DNA from: Basidiobolus meristosporus CBS 931.73
Taxonomy: Eukaryota > Basidiobolomycota > Basidiobolomycetes > Basidiobolales > Basidiobolaceae
Direction: 5' to 3'
Length of the DNA: 29,560 nt
Assembly: GCA_002104905.1 (NCBI GenBank)
Contig: MCFE01000867.1
Location: 1-29,560, forward strand
The stretch's first letter is position 1. Each line of letters starts with the position of its first letter. The notes beneath the pieces are model-generated. The model made no database searches, was not told where the DNA came from, and saw only the letters and a program-made list of their open reading frames with translations. Made by a program: the position numbers and the translations under genes. This document shows positions 27,117 through 29,560 of this stretch, in pieces.

Positions 27117-29560
27117 AAGCTGTCACTCTCTGCAATGTCTACTACTGCTATTACTGGAATTTTTCCCTCTGCTGAAAAGTTGGATGGATCTAGCTACCAA
27201 GTGTGGAAGGTGAAGATGAAGATGCTGCTGCAAGAGAGAGGCCTTTGGGATATTGTCATGGGAGAAGAATGCCCTCCTAAAAACGTGGGAGAGGAAGCCT
27301 TAAGGTACTAGAAGAAAGAACAAAGTGCCTTTAACTGCATTTGCCTTAATGTCAAGCACAAATTGCTAATTCAATGCTCAAGTGCAAAAACGGCAAAGAA
27401 TGCCTGGAAAGCATTAGAAGACACCTACCAGTCATGTTCAGCTGCCAAGAAAATGTATCTGAGAAGAAAATTCTTTACTACAAAGATGCTGCCAGGAGAA
27501 GAAACAAAAAATCTAATTAACAGAATTACCCTGCTGGTAGATGAGATGGAATCTGTGGGCATACCAACTACTGATGAGGATGTGATAGTTACCATCATGA
27601 ATAGCCTGACAGACGAGTTTCAGGGCCTTGTATCAGCCCTAGAGTCCAGAACTGAAGATTTGACCTTAAATTACGTATATGGAAGGCTCCTGGATGAAGA
27701 ATTAAGAAAATCAAGCGCCAATAAGAAGGAAGAAGAAAATGCTTTAATAAGCAATGATAACCAACAAAGGAGGTACCCAAGACCCTACAAAGGCAACAGC
27801 AACCTATTTTGCAACTACTGCAAAAGGAAAGGACACACATCAGACCGGTGTCTCAAAAAGAGAGATTATCAGCAAAAAAAGCCTGAATATGGAAATGCTG
27901 CAACAACTGAAGATAGACTATTCATATCTGCACTAAATATGACCACAAACAAGGATTCTCAGACGTGGTATATTGACTCTGGAGCTTCGCAACACTTTAC
28001 ACACCAAAAAGAACTTTTTACCCAATATCAAGAAATTCCAATTAAGAAGGTTTTCATGGGTGACAATAGAACACTTGATGCAGTGGGAGAAGGAACTATC
28101 CAAGTAAACCTTAGAAGCAGTGAAGGAAGCCATACAATGACCTTTAAAGAAGTACTCTATGTACCAGAAATAGCCAAGAACCTACTCTCTGTAAGCAAGG
28201 CCACAGCAGAAGGACTCAGTTTCAGTTTTGACAATTCTGGATGCAGGATCACTGATCAAAATGGTGCTCATATTGCTTTGGGCATCAGAGATCAGAATCT
28301 ATACAAGTTGACTTATATTCCATCATATTTGGAAGCCAATATAAGTAACTTAAATGAAGAAACACCAATGCTTTGGCACAGGAGATTTGGACACATCAAT
28401 TTTGATTATTTGCGTAAAATGATCAAAGATCAGCTAATTTCTGGAGTGAAAATTGATCCCCCAGCTATTTTGGAGTACTGTGAAGCCTGCATATATGGGA
28501 AACAAGCCAGACAACTGTTCAAGAGCTCTGGGCTAATCAAAACTAAGAAAAAATTAGATCTAATTCACTTAGATCTGTGTGGACCTATGCAAAATTTATC
28601 CTTAGGCGGGATGAAGTATTTAATCACTTTTATTGATGATTATACAAGATACACATGGGTCTACTTCATGGAGAGAAAGGAAGAAGCTCTGTCTAAGTTC
28701 AGGGAGTTTAAAGCCGTGGTGGAGAGAGAAACTGGTGAAAAAATCAAGAAAATATGCTCTGACAATGGTGGAGAATACACCTCCAAACTCTTCATCCACT
28801 TCTGCAAAATTCATGGGATAAAGCAAGAGACTACTGTACCTTACTCCCCACAGCACAATGGAGTAGCAGAATGAGCTAACAGATCAATAATTGATATGGC
28901 AAGATCTATGATCCATGATCAAAAATTATCCTATGATTTTTGGGCGGAATCAGTTGCCACTGCTGTATATCTTAAAAATAGGAGTTATAACAGAATACTT
29001 TGTGATTCTACTCCATTTGAAGCATGGTATGGATACAGACCAAGTGCAGAACATCTAAGAATATTTGGGTGTACAGCATATGCCAAAAAACTGGCCGGAA
29101 ATCAGTCAAAATTTGAGCCAAAAAGTGTAAAATGCATATTTTTGGGCTACTGCAATGAGAGTAAGGCATACAGACTCTACAATACCAAAGCAAAGAAGCT
29201 GATCAAGTCCAGGGATGTGTTGTTTGATGAAGATTCAAAATTTTCACAAAAAATGACATCAGATGATGACGAAAATTTGATCTCAAGTCCACCAATTGTC
29301 AGGATTGAATCAGAGCAAAACAATGAAAATTTTTTCACTCCAGAGGACTCTACAACCGTGGTTCAGCCAGAATCAGTGCCCAGGAATATCCCGGAAGTGA
29401 TCATTCCAGTATCAAATGCCTGGAGATCCAATCGGACAAGAAATAGCCCAAATTACTATATTAATGAGGGTACAAACTTAGCCTATGCCTATTCAGTCCA
29501 TATTGATGAACCCCAGACTGTAAAAGAGGCCCTAAATAGCCCTCAGACAAAGTTTTGGAG
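27108..29560 (+). pseudogene. Copia gag-pol of copy 2 with two nonsense codons, 3' end outside window
   Basis: Same domain order as copy 1: gag, CCHC knuckle, DSGA protease, HHCC, then the full DDE integrase core (D in LDLCGPM, D in CSDNGGEY, E in HNGVAE). Then comes the conserved C-terminal integrase region (FWAESVATAVYLKN, FEAWYGYRPSAEHLRIFGC, KCIFLGYCNESKAYRLYN) and an acidic linker up to the edge of the reverse transcriptase. Two stops interrupt it: TAG at 27309-27311, where copy 1 has CAG, and TGA at 28872-28874, right after the catalytic Glu, where copia relatives usually have a basic residue (CGA would fit). The frame is otherwise open on both sides of each stop with no indel. It is therefore a recently disabled copy. 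Confidence 0.9.

Larger units (their letters stand above)
26754..29560 (+). mobile_element. Copia retrotransposon copy 2, nested in copy 1, continuing past the window
   Basis: LTR 26754-27103, primer site, gag-pol to the window end just before the reverse transcriptase. Copy 1 sequence stops at ...gcaaaattt; in copy 2 the same place continues atccttagg, so the target site was aattt (26749-26753), expected again after the 3' LTR. Confidence 0.93.

Overview
The window looks like nuclear DNA of a fungus. Its genes have short GT-AG introns (56-93 bp). They include a PRC1/Ase1/MAP65 microtubule bundler, a Srp1-type SR protein, a Pho80/Pcl-type cyclin and a nuclear protein with a fungal DUF3020-like basic domain. 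The phylum cannot be fixed from the sequence; an early-diverging (zygomycete-grade) fungus is only an inference. There are no operons, and no tRNA, rRNA or CRISPR array was found.

Layout. (1) 1-526, minus: 5' part of a seven-transmembrane receptor gene that runs off the left edge. (2) 2125-4222, minus: three-exon ASE1-type gene. (3) 5495-9292, minus: a 1265-residue secreted protein, about 80% of it Lys/Ser/Gly-rich tandem repeats with an acidic tail. (4) 11069-11856, plus: four-exon single-RRM SR protein gene. (5) 12509-13648, minus: a second secreted Lys-rich repeat protein with 23 copies of a DAKKD pentapeptide. (6) 15149-15708, minus: two-exon cyclin. (7) 19711-20609, plus: two-exon DUF3020-like regulator flanked by about 4 kb and 2 kb of apparent non-coding DNA. 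(8) From 22610 to the end the base composition turns AT-rich and the DNA is a pile of Ty1/copia retrotransposons.

The retrotransposon block can be read as a nest. A decayed copia gag relict (23921-24353, resuming 24899-24910) was hit by an LTR element of a second family, now a 545-bp solo LTR with a perfect 5-bp target duplication. Copia copy 1 (24911-26753) then inserted 7 bp past that duplication, and copia copy 2 (26754 to beyond the window) inserted inside the integrase region of copy 1. The copia family has a half-tRNA-iMet type primer binding site whose AUG, complementary to the CAU anticodon, is also the first AUG and in frame with gag-pol. Its TATA box sits between 9-bp inverted arms.

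The cellular genes do not form an obvious pathway. The most novel cellular content is the pair of secreted, low-complexity Lys-rich proteins lying 3.2 kb apart in the same orientation. I assign neither to a known family.
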